Position numbers and translations under genes: made by a program. Below, piece after piece: positions 18,227 to 25,279 of a stretch of 32,542 bases of DNA (its first letter is position 1; each line of letters begins with the position of its first letter). Source of the DNA: an uncultured Collinsella sp. (GTDB lineage: Bacteria > Actinomycetota > Coriobacteriia > Coriobacteriales > Coriobacteriaceae); NCBI GenBank assembly GCA_958350755.1, contig CATWID010000016.1, positions 1 through 32,542 on the forward strand, in the 5' to 3' direction. A model generated the notes under the pieces. That model had not been told where the DNA came from. It ran no database searches and saw nothing but the letters and a program-made list of their open reading frames with translations.

Positions 18227-19000
18227 ATGCTGCTCGCTATCGATATGGGAAACACGCAGACGGCCATGGGCCTGTTTGACGGAGACGAGCTGGTGCAGTC
18301 GTGGCGCATGCCCACCGACCGCTCCTATACCGCCGACGAGATCCACGTGCGCCTGATGGGTTTCTTTAAGATGTACGGCCTCTCGCTCGATGCGGTCGAT
18401 GCGATCGCCTTTGCGGGCGTGGTGCCGCAGCTCTCGCGCGAGTGGCACGCCGTGGCCGACCGCATCGCGGCGGATGCCATCGTCATTGGGCCGCAGACGG
18501 CCTCCGTGACCAAGCTGCGCGCGGCGCGCCCCCAGGCCGTAGGTGCCGACCGCGTCGCCAACGCCGTCGCAGCTGAAACTTTCTACGGCGCGCCGGCAAT
18601 CGTGGTGGACTTTGGCACCGCGACCAATATCGATGTCATCGATGAGGACGGTTATTACATTGGCGGAGCGATTGCGCCGGGCATCCGCATTTCGATGGAC
18701 GCGCTCGCCGCCCGAGCCGCCAAGCTCGCCAGCGTTCCGCTCGAGGCGCCCGAGCATGCCATCGGCCGCGATACCGAGGAGTGCATCAAGGTGGGCGCCG
18801 TGATGGGCGCCGCCGCCATGGCCGAGGGCCTGATCGCGCGCATGAAGCGCGAGCTGGGCCGCGAGGATGCCACCGTTATCGCCACAGGCGGTCTCGCCGG
18901 CATTGTCGCCGATTCGACCGATGCCTTCGACGTGGTCGACGGGCAACTCACCATCAAGGGCATCTGCGAAATCTACCACCGCATGCAGGAGCTGGGATAG
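18227..19000 (+). CDS. coaX: Type III pantothenate kinase
   Basis: This 257-residue protein phosphorylates pantothenate in the first step of coenzyme A synthesis. The ATP-binding motif is at the N-terminus (AIDMGNTQTAMGLFDGD, residues 4-20). GADRVANAVAA and the catalytic-Asp segment VVDFGTATNIDVI (about 125-137) follow, then GGAIAPGIRISMDALAARAAKL and a glycine-rich ATGGLAG near the end. The length matches CoaX (about 255-260). The start at 18227 is chosen because GGGAG lies 5 nt upstream and the conserved motif begins at once; the frame stays open far upstream but there crosses the tRNA on the other strand. CoaX normally needs a monovalent cation and is insensitive to CoA feedback (family knowledge). 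It stands alone here, convergent with the ATPase gene to its right. Confidence 0.95.
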   Translation: MLLAIDMGNTQTAMGLFDGDELVQSWRMPTDRSYTADEIHVRLMGFFKMYGLSLDAVDAIAFAGVVPQLSREWHAVADRIAADAIVIGPQTASVTKLRAARPQAVGADRVANAVAAETFYGAPAIVVDFGTATNIDVIDEDGYYIGGAIAPGIRISMDALAARAAKLASVPLEAPEHAIGRDTEECIKVGAVMGAAAMAEGLIARMKRELGREDATVIATGGLAGIVADSTDAFDVVDGQLTIKGICEIYHRMQELG

Positions 19001-19031
19001 AGTAAACGCCAGGTCGCAGCAACCAGCCGCC

Positions 19032-19080
19032 AAGCCTATTCCTCAAAATCGAATAATATTCAGTTTTGAGGAATAGGCTT
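19032..19080. repeat. Palindrome copy 1 (17-bp arms), 3' side of the second ATPase
   Basis: The arm AAGCCTATTCCTCAAAA at 19032-19048 is perfectly inverted at 19064-19080 around a 15-nt loop. It belongs to the same family as the copies at 20308 and 20390 (core CTATTCCTCAAAA / TTTTGAGGAATAG). It also lies between convergent genes and could act as a bidirectional terminator, although the T-run is only three bases. Confidence 0.93.
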
Positions 19081-19084
19081 TCTG

Positions 19085-20281
19085 CTACGCCTCGCCGCAC
19101 AACCACCTCGCCAGGTCCACGATCTGCACTCCGTCGCGATCCGTGGCCTCGTGATGCGTGCGGGCAAGAATCATCTTGGGATACGCATCGCCAATGCTCA
19201 GCAGTGGCGAAATCTCGCGTTCAAACGTCTTATCCGAGCTGATGTCGTCGCTCACCTGAATGTAGAGCTTCTCGCTTCGCTTGATTGCTACAAAGTTTAT
19301 TTCCTTTTTATAGAGCACACCGACGTATACCTCGTATCCGCGGCGCAGCAGCTCGATGGCCACCATGTTCTCGTATACGCGTCCCCAATCCATATCACGT
19401 GTACCAAGCAGTGCGTATTTGAACGCGTGGTCTGCCAGGTAATACTTCTCGCCGCTCTTAAGGTATTTTTTGCCGCGAATGTCGTACCGACGAACTTTAT
19501 AGAAGGCAAACGCATCGCACAGGTGCCCCATGTACGTGCCGACCGTCTTGTTCGTAATCTTTAGCCCATCCGCATTCAAAACATCTGTAATGTTGCGTGC
19601 CGACGTTATGTTGGAGACGTTGTCCATCATGTAATCGGCAATGCGCAGCAGTGCCGATTCGTTTCTCACGTTATGCCGCTGCACGATATCCCTCACGATG
19701 AGCGTTTTGAAGACATTGGAGAGATATTGGTAGCGCTGCTCCTGCAGTGGATAAGGGTAAGAGCCGGACATACCGCCGATTCTCGCGTACCCATCGAAGT
19801 CGCGATCGACCTCGCCCTCGTCGCCATAGAGGCGATACTCCTCAAACGAGAATGGGAAAACCTCGATCTCGAACGTGCGCCCCGTAAAGAGCGTCGACAG
19901 ATCGCTCGACAGCAAAAAGGCGTTCGATCCGGTGATGAAGATGTCGTACTGCTCGGATGCATGGAGGCTGTTGATCGCGCGTTCAAAGCCGTCGCACATC
20001 TGAACCTCGTCGATAAGCAGGAAGTTTTGCTTGTCGGACACTCGATGCTCTTTCACATAGGCGAGCAGGGCATGATATTCGAGCAGGCCCTCGAACTCGT
20101 CGAGGTTGTAATTGATATGGATGACATTCGAATTGGACAGATTTGCCTCCACGTAATCGCGGAGGGCCTCGAGCAATTTTGACTTACCGCTACGGCGAAT
20201 ACCCGTTATGACCTTGATGTCCGGTACGCCAATAAGGCTCGTCAACGTGTCCATATATGACGTTCTATTGATGAGTTTCAT
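19085..20281 (-). CDS. AAA_14/DUF4143-family ATPase (second copy, divergent)
   Basis: This 398-residue ATPase is of the same broad class as the protein at 13913-15217 but from a different subfamily. Walker A GIRRSGKS is at 27-34, Walker B LLIDEVQ at 88-94, ITGSN at 116-120, and GR at 134-135 with the usual FEIEVFPFSFEEY after it. A winged-helix-like stretch follows (ITSARNITDVLNADGLKITN). The C-terminal DUF4143 region contains KKEINFVA...LYIQVS. Relatives usually read E-x-D at this place, whereas here it is E327-x-N329, so any PD-(D/E)XK-type activity may be lost. GGGAGG 8 nt before the ATG supports the start at 20281. The gene is bracketed by one palindrome downstream and two of the same family upstream. 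Cellular role unknown. It is monocistronic and lies downstream of the biotin-ligase-like gene across a probable terminator. Confidence 0.9.
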   Translation of the reverse strand: MKLINRTSYMDTLTSLIGVPDIKVITGIRRSGKSKLLEALRDYVEANLSNSNVIHINYNLDEFEGLLEYHALLAYVKEHRVSDKQNFLLIDEVQMCDGFERAINSLHASEQYDIFITGSNAFLLSSDLSTLFTGRTFEIEVFPFSFEEYRLYGDEGEVDRDFDGYARIGGMSGSYPYPLQEQRYQYLSNVFKTLIVRDIVQRHNVRNESALLRIADYMMDNVSNITSARNITDVLNADGLKITNKTVGTYMGHLCDAFAFYKVRRYDIRGKKYLKSGEKYYLADHAFKYALLGTRDMDWGRVYENMVAIELLRRGYEVYVGVLYKKEINFVAIKRSEKLYIQVSDDISSDKTFEREISPLLSIGDAYPKMILARTHHEATDRDGVQIVDLARWLCGEA

Positions 20282-20307
20282 TGGTGCCTCCCTGCGGTCT
20301 TCTATCG

Positions 20308-20348
20308 CTATTCCTCAAAAACGAAAATTATTCAGTTTTGAGGAATAG
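20308..20348. repeat. Palindrome copy 2 (13-bp arms), 5' side of the second ATPase
   Basis: CTATTCCTCAAAA at 20308-20320 is inverted perfectly at 20336-20348. It lies 27 bp upstream of the ATPase start codon, in or near its promoter or leader. Confidence 0.93.
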
Positions 20349-20389
20349 GCTCTGCAACGAATATACCTCGTTAAAGGCCGAGCTGGCTT

Positions 20390-20438
20390 AATTCTATTCC
20401 TCAAAAACGAAAGATTTTCAGTTTTGAGGAATAGAATT
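20390..20438. repeat. Palindrome copy 3 (17-bp arms), 5' side of the second ATPase
   Basis: AATTCTATTCCTCAAAA at 20390-20406 is inverted perfectly at 20422-20438. The outer four bases differ from copy 1 (AATT versus AAGC) yet remain paired in both, so the hairpin rather than the exact sequence is conserved. Confidence 0.93.
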
Positions 20439-20461
20439 GCGATGCCACCCTGTAGTCGCGT

Positions 20462-20496
20462 AAAGACCCTCCCCGTCACAGCCGAGAAGGGTCTTG
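20462..20496 (-). terminator. Probable terminator after the biotin-ligase-like gene
   Basis: On the minus strand AAGACCCT and AGGGTCTT pair around a GC-rich loop and a short T-run follows. It lies about 35 nt after the stop codon at 20532. Confidence 0.5.
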
Positions 20497-20531
20497 TTGC
20501 CATCGTTATCTTTGAGTGCGGGCGCCTCGCG

Positions 20532-21233
20532 CTACAGACCGCGAATGCGCACGGCCTCAGGCGGAAACTCCTGCTCGCCGGCGTCGGCCTTAATGGTCGC
20601 GCGGCCCCAGATGTCCAGGCCCGCAAACACGCCGACCGCGAGCGGCAGGCCGTTGGGCGACACCGCCGCGACCTGACGACCCAGCAGTGGCACCATATCG
20701 AAGTACTCACCCAGCACGGGAGCCAGCGGACCGGCAGCGCCCTGTGGTGTGTTGGCAGCAACCGCCCAGGCGTCAACGCGAGCGAGCACCGCCGCGGCCA
20801 GTGCCTCGACCAGTACCTCGTCGGCCATATCCACGCCGAGCTCGCCCAGTGCCGCACGCTCGACATCCACCGTCACCGCGGCAAACATGCCCGCAGCACC
20901 GGCACCGCCGTTGACGGCGACGCGCGCGAGCGACGTCTCAAACGCAGGCGCGCCGCACACGATGTCACTCGGCCACTGGATGCCCACTTTGCCGGCAAGC
21001 CCCAGGCCCGGCGTTGCGGCCGTGCCCGCGAGCGCGTCCATCATGCCCATTGCAGCTACAAATGGCAGGCCGTGGAAGGCGTGCATGTTCACATCGGGGC
21101 GCACGACCAGCGAAAACGTCAGCGATGCATCGCCCGCGCTCCACGCGCACCAGCCCGCAGACATGCCCTCGCGGCCCGCGTCACGCGCCGCGTCGAGCTC
21201 GGTACCGGCGGCAACAGCATTCATCTCGATCAT
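20532..21233 (-). CDS. Biotin--protein-ligase-like protein, lacking the GRGRxGR loop
   Basis: This 233-residue protein looks like a short BirA/LplA-fold biotin ligase without the N-terminal DNA-binding domain. Supporting elements in family order are LTFSLVVRPDV, a helix with FVAAMGMMDAL, GKVGIQWPSDIVCG (the KWPNDV-type motif), a glycine-rich AVNGGAGAAG strand and a small C-terminal domain ending AVGVFAGLDIWGRATIKA. The usual biotinyl-AMP loop GRGRxGR is not visible between the N-terminal strand and LTFSL, where the sequence reads GREGMSAGWCAWSAGDAS. Ligase activity is therefore uncertain. The ATG at 21233 directly abuts the TAG of folP-folK, so the two are translationally coupled. Alternatively it may be a catalytically altered paralogue with a binding role. 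Confidence 0.68.
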   Translation of the reverse strand: MIEMNAVAAGTELDAARDAGREGMSAGWCAWSAGDASLTFSLVVRPDVNMHAFHGLPFVAAMGMMDALAGTAATPGLGLAGKVGIQWPSDIVCGAPAFETSLARVAVNGGAGAAGMFAAVTVDVERAALGELGVDMADEVLVEALAAAVLARVDAWAVAANTPQGAAGPLAPVLGEYFDMVPLLGRQVAAVSPNGLPLAVGVFAGLDIWGRATIKADAGEQEFPPEAVRIRGL

Positions 21234-22967
21234 CTACATACGCCCCAATTCGCCCACGATATGGCCCACGCGGTCCTCGGGCTCCTTGACCTCGACGCCG
21301 TTGTAGCGGAAGAACCGTGCCGGATCGTGCATCAGATCCTCGAGCGGCACCAGCACAAAGTCGCGCTCGCCGATCAGCGGATGCGGCAGGCGCAGCTTCT
21401 TGCCGCCGTGGGTCTCGCCGTCCATCCACAGCAGGTCCAGGTCGATGGTGCGCGGGCCGTTTGCCTTGGCCTTTTTGGAGCGGTCGCGGCCCAGCTCGGC
21501 CTCGATCTTCATGAGCTCGTCAAGCAGCACCAGCGGAGCCAGCTCGGTCTTGATCTCGATGACGGCGTTGGCAAACGCGTCCTGGCGCGTCTCGTAGGCC
21601 GGCTCGCTCTCGTAGATGCGCGAGCAGTTGGACACACAGGTGAGCGGGATCTCGGCAATCATGTCGCGCGCAGCGCGGATGTTGTCGCAGCGATGCCCCA
21701 GGTTGGAACCCACGGCCACAAACGTGCGGCGCGGCTGCGGCTTGGCAACGGCCCAGTAACCGTTCAGGAACTGCGCAAAGCCAGTGACGTCGTGCACGCG
21801 CACGATGTTTGCACCGGCCTGGATAGCGCCCAGGCACACGCCAAACGTGGCGGCATCGCGCGCGGCGGCCTCGGTCACGCCCGAGACGGCGCCCACAAAG
21901 CGTTTGCGCGACACGGCACACATGAGCGGGTAGCCCAGCGACGCCATCTTGGCGGTCTCGCGCTGGATGACGATGTCCTCGTTGGCCGTCTTGCCAAAGC
22001 CCGGGCCGGGATCGATGCAGATGCGGTCGCGCGACACGCCGGCATGGATGAGCGTGCGGGCCTGGTCGGATAGAAAGCCCATGACGCGGCGCATGATGGG
22101 CGCAGAATCGGGCAGGGTAAAGCGGCGGAGCTGCGAGGTGGGCACATAGGCTTCCTCACGGCGGGCACTGCGGCGCATCATGGCGGCCAGGTGGTCGCTG
22201 GGCTCTGGTGCGGCTTCGGTAGCGGCGGGCACGGTCTCGGGCGCAGCGGCGGCAGGGGCAGCCTGCTCGGCAGTCGGCGTCTCTGGCTCGTCAACAGGCT
22301 CGGGCGCGGGCTCCGGTTCGCCAAACGGCAGCGAGGGCTGTACCACACCGCCCGGAAGCTTGGCCTCAACCTTGGACTCGCCCAGCAACTTGCCGCGACG
22401 GCGACGGGCCGGCTTCTCGGCCTCGCGCGCGGCCTCGGCAGCCGCTTCGCGTGCCTTCTCGGCAACAAACGCCGCAGCTGAGGTATCGAGCTGCACCGTC
22501 GCGTGCGTGCGTGCTGGTGTGGCGACCTCGCCGGCGTGCATCACGATGACGCCGCAGGTGCTCGTCTTAACGAACTCAACCATCTTGGGATCGGTGAAGC
22601 CCGTCACGTCGTTGACAATCGAAGCACCGCAGCGCACCGCCGCCTTGGCAACCGCCACATGACGCGTATCGATCGAGACGATGGCCCCCTCTTTGGCGAG
22701 CGCGCGCACAACGGGCAGCACGCGGCGCGCCTCCTCGTCGGGGTTGACCGGGGTAAAACCGGGGCGTGTGGACTCGCCGCCCACGTCGATGATGTCGGCG
22801 CCGGCGTCGAGCATCGCCAGGCCGTACTCGATGGCGGCATCCGGGTCGAAGTGCTCCCCGCCGTCGCTAAACGAATCGGGCGTCACGTTGAGGACGCCCA
22901 TGATGCGCGGACGGTCAAAGCTGAGCTCGTACTTTCCGCACCGCCATGTCTTGCTGTCGTTCGCCAT
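21234..22967 (-). CDS. folP-folK: Dihydropteroate synthase - HPPK fusion with a long insertion
   Basis: This 577-residue bifunctional folate enzyme combines DHPS, which condenses pABA with pterin pyrophosphate, and HPPK, which makes that pyrophosphate. FolP motifs: GVLNVTPDSFSDGG (24-37), DVGGESTRPG (61-70), SIDT (98-101), IVND (117-120), IDPGPGFGKT (318-327), SRKRF (353-357) and RVHD (390-393). FolK spans about 414-545, with AVGSNLGH, GPRTIDLDLL (504-513) and LPHPLIGERDFVL. Residues about 145-290 are an Ala/Glu/Pro/Arg-rich low-complexity segment inserted inside the FolP barrel, between the VIVMH strand and the PIMRRVMGFL helix, where typical FolP has only a short loop. AGGAGG lies 6 nt before the ATG at 22967 and abuts an alternative ATG at 22973. 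The biotin-ligase-like gene follows with no gap; a sirtuin gene precedes it by 94 nt. DHPS is the sulfonamide target (family knowledge). Confidence 0.95.
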   Translation of the reverse strand: MANDSKTWRCGKYELSFDRPRIMGVLNVTPDSFSDGGEHFDPDAAIEYGLAMLDAGADIIDVGGESTRPGFTPVNPDEEARRVLPVVRALAKEGAIVSIDTRHVAVAKAAVRCGASIVNDVTGFTDPKMVEFVKTSTCGVIVMHAGEVATPARTHATVQLDTSAAAFVAEKAREAAAEAAREAEKPARRRRGKLLGESKVEAKLPGGVVQPSLPFGEPEPAPEPVDEPETPTAEQAAPAAAAPETVPAATEAAPEPSDHLAAMMRRSARREEAYVPTSQLRRFTLPDSAPIMRRVMGFLSDQARTLIHAGVSRDRICIDPGPGFGKTANEDIVIQRETAKMASLGYPLMCAVSRKRFVGAVSGVTEAAARDAATFGVCLGAIQAGANIVRVHDVTGFAQFLNGYWAVAKPQPRRTFVAVGSNLGHRCDNIRAARDMIAEIPLTCVSNCSRIYESEPAYETRQDAFANAVIEIKTELAPLVLLDELMKIEAELGRDRSKKAKANGPRTIDLDLLWMDGETHGGKKLRLPHPLIGERDFVLVPLEDLMHDPARFFRYNGVEVKEPEDRVGHIVGELGRM

Positions 22968-22989
22968 GAACATCCTCCTAAAATGCCCA

Positions 22990-23016
22990 CGCCGCCGCGC
23001 TCGGGCGCTGGCGGCG
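22990..23016 (-). terminator. GC-rich hairpin between sirtuin and folP-folK genes
   Basis: CGCCGCC-A-GCGC and GCGC-GGCGGCG pair around a four-base loop on the minus strand. It sits just before the folP-folK ribosome site and could be a weak terminator or attenuator of upstream transcription. No good T-run follows. Confidence 0.3.
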
Positions 23017-23061
23017 GGGTCGTTTTGCAATCAGTCTTTCTATTGTATCCGCGCGCGCGGG

Positions 23062-23814
23062 CTAGAACGCAAACGCAGCCGCGATGTCGCAAGAAATCAG
23101 CAGGTCGGCATTTGCATCCTGGTCGGTGGGCGCCAAATTGCAAATGGCCAGCGTATCGCCAGTAAAGTAACGCGTGAGGCCCGCCGCCGGATACACTACG
23201 AGCGAGGTCCCACCCACGACGAGGGCGTCGGCCGCGGCGATAGCGGCAACGGCGCCGGTAAGCACACGCTCATCGAGCGGCTCCTCGTAGAGGACCACAT
23301 CGGGCTTGATGCGACCGCCGCACGCGGGGCACACGGGCACGCCCGCGGTATCCTCGTGCTCGCGCGCGCAAATCCATTCGGCGCTGTAAACCGCGCCGCA
23401 CGACTGGCAAATGTTGCGATGGACCGATCCGTGCAGCTCAAACACACGCTGCGAGCCCGCCATCTGATGCAAGCCGTCGATGTTTTGCGTCACCACGGCG
23501 TCGAGCTTGCCGGCACGCTCCAGCTCGGCCAGCTTGGTGTGGCAGCGGTTGGGCTTAGCGTTAAGCGCGATCATCTTGGTGCGGTAAAAGTCGAAGAACT
23601 CGGCCGGATGCGTCTCGTAAAAGCTATGCGAGAGCATAGTCTCGGGCGGATAGGAAAACCGCTGGTGATACAGACCGTCCACGCTGCGGAAATCGGGAAT
23701 GCCGCTTGCCGTGGAGACGCCCGCACCGCCAAAGAAGACCACGTGACTATGGGTTTCGAACAGCTCCGCCAGCGCGGCAGAGGCCTGTTTGGGATCCGAT
23801 ATTGCCTGCGTCAT
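23062..23814 (-). CDS. SIR2-family NAD-dependent protein deacylase
   Basis: This 250-residue sirtuin removes acyl groups from lysines using NAD+. The NAD-binding GAGVSTASGIPDFRS is at 30-44, TQNIDGLH at 109-116 and the catalytic His128 in ELHGS. A zinc ribbon is formed by C136, C139, C162 and C165 (CQSCG, CPACGG). GGTSLVVYPA at about 201-210 completes the Rossmann site. The protein is full length. The start at 23814 follows GGAGG at 7 nt spacing; a longer frame to 23862 has no better site. It is divergent from the exonuclease III gene and precedes folP-folK by 94 nt in the same direction, so co-transcription is possible. Confidence 0.95.
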   Translation of the reverse strand: MTQAISDPKQASAALAELFETHSHVVFFGGAGVSTASGIPDFRSVDGLYHQRFSYPPETMLSHSFYETHPAEFFDFYRTKMIALNAKPNRCHTKLAELERAGKLDAVVTQNIDGLHQMAGSQRVFELHGSVHRNICQSCGAVYSAEWICAREHEDTAGVPVCPACGGRIKPDVVLYEEPLDERVLTGAVAAIAAADALVVGGTSLVVYPAAGLTRYFTGDTLAICNLAPTDQDANADLLISCDIAAAFAF

Positions 23815-23927
23815 ATATGTCCTCCGTCCGTGTCTCCGGGACGGCGGCGTTCGCACTATCACTCGCGGACTCCGCCCCGCTCTAGTTGCGTTAATCTTAA
23901 GCCTGCCAACCCCGTCGAAAGGACACC

Positions 23928-24746
23928 ATGCCTCAGACTTACACTTTCGCCTCGTGGAACGTTAACGGCCTGCGCGCCGTGCTCAAAAAGGACCCGAGCT
24001 TTACCCAGATCGCACAGGAACTCGATGTCGATATCCTAGCGCTGCAGGAAACCAAGCTGCAGGAGGGCCAGGTCGATATCGACCTGGCCGGCTATCACCA
24101 AACCTGGAGCTACGCCGAGCGCAAGGGCTACTCGGGCACCGCGGTCTTTAGCCGCCAGGAACCGCTGCGCGTGCTGCGCGCCGATGCACTGCTGCCCTAC
24201 GCCGGCGAGGGCGAGGCGGCCGAGCTCGTCGCCCAAGCCGCAACCGAGGGCCGCGTCTGCGCGCTCGAGTTCGACAAGTTTTGGTTCGTGGACGTCTATA
24301 CGCCCAACGCCCAAAACGAGCTCGCGCGCATCGACGTGCGCATGGCCTGGGACGATGCCTATCGCGGCTTTTTGAGCGCGCTTGAGCGCGAAACCGGCAA
24401 GCCCGTCGTAACCTGCGGCGACTTTAACGTGGCACACGAGGAGATCGACCTTAAGAACCCCAAGTCCAACCGCGGCAACGCAGGCTTTTCGGACGAGGAG
24501 CGTGGCAAGTTTACCGAGCTGCTCAACGCCGGTTTTACCGACACTTGGCGCGCAGCCAATCCGGACGTCGAGGGCGTCTACAGCTGGTGGAGCTACCGCT
24601 TTAATGCCCGCAAGAACAACGCAGGTTGGCGCATTGATTACTTCCTGGTGAGCGACGCAATCGCCGGCAACGTACGCGACACCGGCATCCGCGGCGACAT
24701 CTTTGGCAGCGACCACTGCCCCGTCACGCTCGCCCTGGAGCTCTAG
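23928..24746 (+). CDS. xth: Exodeoxyribonuclease III (AP endonuclease)
   Basis: This 272-residue Mg-dependent nuclease of the exonuclease/endonuclease/phosphatase fold acts in base-excision repair at abasic sites and 3' ends. Motifs in order: ASWNVNGLR (8-16), LALQETKLQ with the metal-binding Glu (about 38-46), VDVYTPNAQ, CGDFNVAHEEIDLKNP (Asp and Asn of the active site), the WWSYRFNARKNNAGWRIDYFLVS segment split around Arg and Asp, and the C-terminal catalytic GSDHCPVTL. Length is normal. AAAGGA lies just before the ATG. It is monocistronic and divergent from the sirtuin gene. A strong terminator hairpin follows within the downstream repeat element. Confidence 0.96.
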   Translation: MPQTYTFASWNVNGLRAVLKKDPSFTQIAQELDVDILALQETKLQEGQVDIDLAGYHQTWSYAERKGYSGTAVFSRQEPLRVLRADALLPYAGEGEAAELVAQAATEGRVCALEFDKFWFVDVYTPNAQNELARIDVRMAWDDAYRGFLSALERETGKPVVTCGDFNVAHEEIDLKNPKSNRGNAGFSDEERGKFTELLNAGFTDTWRAANPDVEGVYSWWSYRFNARKNNAGWRIDYFLVSDAIAGNVRDTGIRGDIFGSDHCPVTLALEL

Positions 24747-24817
24747 CCCAACTGATCTCCCAAAGGCGGAGAAAGGCGGGTCGTTTTCGTCTTGCGAGCG
24801 TGTTCGCGCAACCCGCC

Positions 24818-24979
24818 CGCCACGAAACCTGCCCATCTACTACGTTTAGGCCGCCATCCTCAACCACAGCGAACAACGCAAAAAGAAAACCGCAGGTAGA
24901 AAGCCTGCGGTTTTTCATAAAACGCGGTTGTGCTTGGGGGTGTCGGGCTAAACGTAGTAGATGGGCCAGTTTCGTGGCG
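24818..24979. mobile_element. MITE-like element A with 31-bp terminal inverted repeats
   Basis: The arm at 24818-24848 (begins CGCCACGAAACCT) is inverted at 24949-24979 with two adjacent mismatches. The 100-bp interior carries a terminator-like hairpin at 24886-24915 and a CCCCCAA-like block. No coding frame is convincing. The interior resembles that of element B (25073-25240) in opposite orientation. Confidence 0.75.
24886..24915. terminator. Bidirectional rho-independent terminator inside element A
   Basis: AAAACCGCAGG and CCTGCGGTTTTT form a perfect stem with T-runs on both strands. It probably ends xth transcription from the left. Confidence 0.85.
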
Positions 24980-25072
24980 AGCGCCGTCAACTGATTCCCT
25001 GGGGACGTCTGGGGACGGAAGAAAACGGATCAATTGACCCTCTGAGGGCTATGATGCCCGTCATATCAACCG

Positions 25073-25240
25073 GCCATTTCAAAACTACGCCGGTTTACGG
25101 GGCTAAATCGCAAACCCCCAACCATACGCAATTCCGAAATAATAAAACCGCAGGTAAACGGCTTGCTCTATTTCGAAAAAAGCCGGTATGGTCTGCCTGT
25201 GCCAATCTAGCCCCGTAAACCGGCATAGTTTTGAAATGGC
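25073..25240. mobile_element. MITE-like element B with 33-bp terminal inverted repeats
   Basis: The arm at 25073-25105 (begins GCCATTTCAAAACTACG) is inverted at 25208-25240 with one mismatch. The interior contains AACCCCCAACCA and AAAACCGCAGGTA, blocks also present in element A. There is no coding frame. It lies 39 bp from the stop of the transporter S-component gene. Between A and B a direct repeat GGGGACG-TCT-GGGGACG occurs near 25000. Confidence 0.75.
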
Positions 25241-25279
25241 ACTTCGGCAGCATTGATTCCCGCCCCGGCGCAACCAGCC

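Noticed and set aside
19032..19080. Simple terminator between coaX and the ATPase gene
   Set aside because: A terminator role is possible, but the same palindrome occurs twice at the other end of the ATPase gene, where no terminator is expected, so it is listed as a repeat.
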